A stretch of 64,000 nucleotides of DNA from Struthio camelus (lineage: Eukaryota; Chordata; Aves; Struthioniformes; Struthionidae), in assembly GCF_040807025.1 (NCBI RefSeq), contig NC_090956.1, positions 6,188,517 to 6,252,516 of the forward strand, given 5' to 3'. Position 1 is the stretch's first letter. Every line of letters starts with the position of its first letter. Shown piece by piece: positions 59,601 through 64,000 of the stretch. A program made the translations under genes and the position numbers. The notes beneath the pieces were generated by a model, which saw nothing but the letters and a program-made list of their open reading frames with translations, had not been told where the DNA came from and did no database searches.

Positions 59601-62600
59601 GCTGTGTATCTGCTGAATTGGAGATTAACTGTTTTCCGTGTTTGTCAGGGCCTAGAGCACAGGAAGGAGCAGGTAGGAAATCCTTCTCAGGAGAACAGGG
59701 CTTCTGAGTTAATGATACGAATCCTTATTTTCCCTGAGTGAACTTCTTATGCACTTACCAGCCTTTGGAGCTATGTGTCGAAGCTCGTAGCAATGGTTCT
59801 TGGTTCTATAGTGTTGCTGTCTTTTCCTGTTCTCAAAACTTGAGATGTGTTTAAGAAGTGGTGTAACTTCTGCATGCTTGCAAGGAGGGGATAATTAATA
59901 ATAGCTAGCTTTTCTAGGTAATTTTTCATCAATTGGTTCAAGTTGCTTTGTAAAAGAGGTTGGTCACAGTATCCCTATTAAAGAGAAACGTACAGAGGAG
60001 AAGCAACCCGTCCGGCTCAGGCTGGAGGACAGAACTCGGGTATTTTGAACAGATTCCTGGGTTATATCCACGATTTTCACCCTGTCTCTGGCTTTTCTTA
60101 GGTGTAAAATGGGTAGGAAAGGGATTACTTTGCAAAACAACGTAAGCTTAGTTTACATTTGCATAGTGTGTATAGTTAACGGAGTTAAAATTGAGTTGAG
60201 ATAGTGGGCTGCAATTGGTCATTCAGTAGGACAGCTCACTGAATCATCCTTGCCCCTTCTTTAAGACAGCTTGCCCTCCAGGGCAGTACGCATCTTTTTT
60301 TCATTTTTGCATCTTGCTGAGAATGAGTTAAGAACGCTGTGTCCAAAGCTGTCCAGCTGTGGTTGAAGTCACTGTAAAAAAGCTGTTTGGTTTTTAGCTA
60401 CAAGCAGTAGAATAGGTGTATTTGGAAGGTATTGCCAGAGCTTGCTGTGATTGAGGACTTGTCTGATTGGTTGCCCTTATTAGGAACTTTTTTCCCCTGC
60501 TCTTGAACTTAAACATATTGACATAGTAAATTACTATAATTCTTGTGCACTCTAGCATACTCTTAAAGGGTTTAATAAAATTATGTCAGATGAAGTGTCT
60601 CCTTCCTTTGTAATAACATGTGAAATTAATATATTACATTTCTGCAGTGCAGTAAAATAACACATTTTCTTTCCTTCCATGAGTTATTCTAGGCAGGATC
60701 CAAAAGTGCTGAGCTAGGGTTTCATTCATTTTGGCAGATCCTGCTGTGGTGGGAGCTGGACAGACAGGAAATGCAGGCCTCTTAGCTGATTCACAGAACA
60801 AATTTGGCCTATGATTTTCTTTTGCTCAGTAGAGATGGCTTTCTGACTCGATGTAATTGGTGGTGCTCTTGGGTGTTGTGAAGAGGGAGGCACCAAAGTC
60901 TTAAACGTGTGGGAAGTAGCATAGCCTCCTGGGGGAGGAGTGGTTTAAAGAGTTGTTCTGGTTGTGTTGCAGTACTGTGGGAGCACCGAGTGAGGGAACT
61001 GGATATTTTAAGGCTTCTTCTTCACTTTATCGTCTCAAGATCTTCTGGACATTTTTTTTTCCCCTTTTGTCTTCTAGATTTGGCAAAGCCTCCAGTAAAT
61101 GAACCGAGGGAACCGGAACAGTTTCTAATGCAGGCGCCCCAGGGAAATCCACTGCTGCTTTCCCACACCCTACAAGAGCTATTGAGCAAGGATAGTGTGC
61201 AGGTGGAGCTTATACCTGAGAAGAAGGGCCTTTTTCTGAAACATGTGGAATATGAGGTTTCCAGCAAGGTAATATGAACAAACATTGGTCTAGCATTGGC
61301 TAGTGAGAATGTGTCCTCTTAGGAACATCCACACAGTTGCTGGTCCTGTCGTCAGAGTCTTCTATAATTCGATAGATGTGTTGGGTGGTGCTGGTTTTGA
61401 GTAGGCCAGCTGTATTGGTTTGCTTTAAATGCAGTAGGGTTATGCTTTCTTGACCTGTGCTTTTGCAGTATGGAGCATCTCCTGACTAAGGGCTGATGGA
61501 TGGTCTGCTGGTTTTCAAAGTGAATGGGTAGTATTAGGAGTACTAGCCCACCAGACTCTTTAATGTTTTCGTAACGGGTAGGTGTAGGCCACTGGATACT
61601 TCAGTCTAGTTAGAGCTTGTGAAGAAATCGGATTGGCAGTGCTAAAGCAAAATCCTTTATAAACAAAATGGGTACTGGAAATCCTCCTCCAGAGTCTAGG
61701 CTATTTCCAGTTTACTTGCCCAAATACAAAGCTGTAGGTTTTCCTTTTGGTATAAGAGGAGACTGAAGATTATATATCTTTTCCTATTTTTGGAAAAGCC
61801 AGTGAAATGGCTCTCTGATAGCTTCTATGTGTTTATGAGAAGGAAGTCTGTCCTTTCTGAAGTAGACCAAGACCAATTTACGTTTCCCAGACTACCAAAG
61901 CATCAGTTGTTCGGTCACCGCTGTGCATAGTCAGAACATATGCTGTACATGGTCAAATAAGTGACATTTGGGTCACTTATCTGTAGTGGCACTTGGGGCT
62001 TTACTTATTTTGTGTCAAAGGTCATAAGTTTGTCAAAGACTTGTGAGGGGGAAAGGGCTGACAGTGAATGCTTCTGTGAGCTCTTTTGGACACGACATTT
62101 ATGTTTCCTTCAGCCCACTGGACTCAGTGACCCTGGTGGGTTCTCTAGGTCTTGTATTGAGGAGCCTATCACCAAATTCTTTCCGTTGTTGTCATCTTTC
62201 TTGCAGTTCTGTCTGTATAATGATACTTCTGCAAAAAGAAGCACAGCTTGGCCTAATGCCTGCAAAACAAATCAACATCAGATTTCAGAGCAGATGCAGG
62301 GAGGCCCTAAGGGCTGTATCCATTGTGCTCCAGTTATATGCCCCGCTGTGTTGTTTTTGCAGATGCATAGTGCCACGAGAAGTTGTGGATGGTCTACAAT
62401 ACAGTCGTAGTAAGAGTGGATATAATGATGTGTAGTCTTTCTGATCAGCTGCTCCAATAGTGGAATGTGTGTATAGTAGTGTTTTTTTTTTTTTTTAATG
62501 ATTTTTGTCTCTCGAGTGTCTGTTGTAGGGGCTACCGAACTCCTTTTGGAGCGAGTAACCAGTTTCTTTGGTCTATTCTACAGCTTGATCTAAGAAATGA

Positions 62601-63260
62601 GAAAATAGGAACTAAGGTTTTAAAGGAATTTTCAAAGTTTGCTTATAGATTTAACTTCAGTAGCAGACATCTTTTTTTCTCTCATGAGGTTCATTTGAAA
62701 GGTCAGTCATTTGGGCTAATACTTAACATGGCCTAAGTTTGTTTTGCTGCCTTTGGGTTTGAAACTGCTTTAGAGAAAGTTCCTAAGAACTGGAGCAGGG
62801 ACTTGAAGTATGCCAAGATCGGAGCTCTCTAGTGTACTTCAAGAGTACCTTTTTGAGAGTATTTAAGAGTATTGAGTATTGTCAAAAGGGCTGTAGTTAG
62901 AAGAAAGCCATCAAGTAGTTATGTCATCCATGGTATTAACTGAAAGGTGGCTGGCTTGGGAGTCTTTTTTCCCTCCTTCACCCCACAAGGCTAATGGCCT
63001 CTAAAAATAAGAAATACATCGCTTCTGAAGTCTCCAGATGTGATTTTTTTTTTTTTTTAGCACAGCTGATGGCAAAAATTATGAGAATGCTGCCGACTGT
63101 CTAGTCTGAGTATTGATTATTTTTTCCTGTGCTCTGTTACAGCGATTCAGATGCTCAGTGTACAGACGATATAATGATTTTGTGGTATTCCACGAGATGC
63201 TGCTTCAGAAGTTTCCATATCGTATGGTACCAGCACTTCCCCCAAAGAGGATGCTGGGAG
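53164..63260 (+). CDS. SNX8: Sorting nexin-8, 5' part (three exons; continues beyond the window)
   Basis: Three exons join in phase to give the first 123 residues. The start MTAAAMDGEP compares with human MTGRAMDPLP. Exon 2 gives QGNPLLLSHTLQELL and the start of the PX domain (VELIPEKKGLFLKHVEYEV). Exon 3 gives RRYNDFVVF (residues 91-99), which supplies the phosphoinositide-binding arginine, and the ALPPKRMLG loop. SNX8 is a PX-BAR sorting nexin on early endosomes that takes part in endosome-to-Golgi retrieval. The BAR part lies outside. The gene stands head to head with EIF3B, as in human. The acidic stretch between the start and QGNPLLL is shorter than in human. Confidence 0.95.
53222..61077 (+). 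other. SNX8: SNX8 intron 1
   Basis: A 7.9 kb intron. Beyond the CpG island it is AT-rich with T and A runs (54610-54640, 56578-56592). No nested gene, RNA gene or clear mobile element was recognised; open frames such as 55445-55741 look like chance. Confidence 0.7.
61078..61268 (+). CDS. SNX8: SNX8 coding exon 2
   Basis: After a long pyrimidine tract and cttctag, the exon gives LAKPPVNEPREPEQFLMQAP, then QGNPLLLSHTLQELLSKDSV, then VELIPEKKGLFLKHVEYEV. It ends AGCAAG before gtaata. Confidence 0.97.
61269..63142 (+). other. SNX8: SNX8 intron 2
   Basis: A 1.9 kb intron with poly-T tracts near 62481-62495 and 63044-63057. Overlapping open frames at 61961-62435 have no recognisable protein. Confidence 0.7.
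63143..63260 (+). CDS. SNX8: SNX8 coding exon 3
   Basis: RFRCSVYRRYNDFVVFHEML then LQKFPYRMVPALPPKRMLG, ending GGGAG before gtaaat. It carries the PX-domain RRYNDF motif and the proline-rich loop. Human reads RFKSSVYRRYNDF. Confidence 0.97.
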
Positions 63261-64000
63261 GTAAATCTGGGTCTGTCTTTTGACAGGAAGGGTTGTGGTG
63301 TAAACCTGAGCAAGAAGATACTGTTGAAAATATGTATTTAAAAGTTTCCACAGTCTTTGCTTCTGTTTCATTCAGAAAACTCTGAGATTGTAGCATGGAA
63401 TTCGGAGGTGTGAATTATTGCAATGCCAAAAGTTCTCAATAGGTAAAATGTTAATCTAAAACTTCAATATTCTTTTTGCAAGTAGAAGTTCAGTATCCAG
63501 TGATCTTTCTGACAAGCTTTAAGGGAGAGCTGAGCAAAAGAGCATGGTAGAGTTGCAGTTGTTTTTTTTCTTTGCATTTTTTGTTTGTTTGTTTTTTTAA
63601 GAAACTAGATTACAATGATCACAATTTTATGATGCTTTGAGTATAGAACTCCTATTGCACTGTCAAACAGCTGTAGTGTGCTGCTTTGTGAAGTGCTCAG
63701 ATTATTGATGATTAGTGGAAATCCCATTGCTCTTCTATAGCAGAACAGTGAAGATGAAAATTATTAAAAGGCTTAAAACTCCTGAAGAAATGATTGCAGG
63801 GAGAGGAGAAGGTTCAGAGTCATGACGTTATGCAAACGTAAAAGGGAGTGACGAGCACAGCGATGTTAAATGAACTACTGCATCGGGTCACTATGTGTTA
63901 TAATATCATCTTGCACAGAAGCCTTATGATGCAGGCAGTGGCAATTAGTTTCTCAGTCTATGTACAGAAAGATGCCTTTCTGGCAGACAAACCAACTGCT
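63261..64000 (+). other. SNX8: SNX8 intron 3, partial
   Basis: Non-coding sequence after exon 3 up to the right edge. No further SNX8 exon was seen. Confidence 0.7.

Overview
The window is vertebrate nuclear DNA, most likely from a bird. Genes are split into short exons with GT-AG introns (one GC-AG). Promoters are CpG islands and the flanks are AT-rich with homopolymer runs. The gene pair EIF3B (minus strand) and SNX8 (plus strand) stands head to head, the same divergent order as on human chromosome 7p22. There are no bacterial features, rRNA or CRISPR arrays. Gene names come from recalled protein families; no database was searched.

Layout from left to right. 1-4850: no gene recognised. About 5040-6060: a CpG island with a GGGGA run and two good minus-strand splice donors, probably a promoter and non-coding first exon of a minus-strand gene whose body lies left of the window (CHST12 is the syntenic candidate). 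8487-22527: a minus-strand KIF19-like (kinesin-8 type) locus. Most motor exons can be read, but two carry TGA stops at arginine positions, one has a 1-base deletion, one has a broken acceptor, and the exon(s) for the SSRSHA and DLAGSE motifs were not found. Five exon-like segments further 3' are still open and four of them join in frame. 22.6-27.95 kb: intergenic, with simple repeats. 27955-46331: EIF3B, minus strand, 18 coding exons giving an 831-residue eIF3b plus an inferred 3'-UTR exon. 45.4-47.3 kb: its CpG-island promoter. 51.0-52.98 kb: a large minisatellite of 26-bp monomers, much of it in a 52-bp higher-order unit, ending about 185 bp before the SNX8 start codon. 53164 to the right edge: the first three coding exons of SNX8, reaching into its PX domain; the gene continues beyond the window.

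EIF3B is a core translation-initiation scaffold and SNX8 an endosomal sorting nexin. They are neighbours by conserved synteny, not by shared function. The least expected content is the KIF19-like locus with a dead motor but open 3' exons, and the CpG-rich satellite at the SNX8 promoter.
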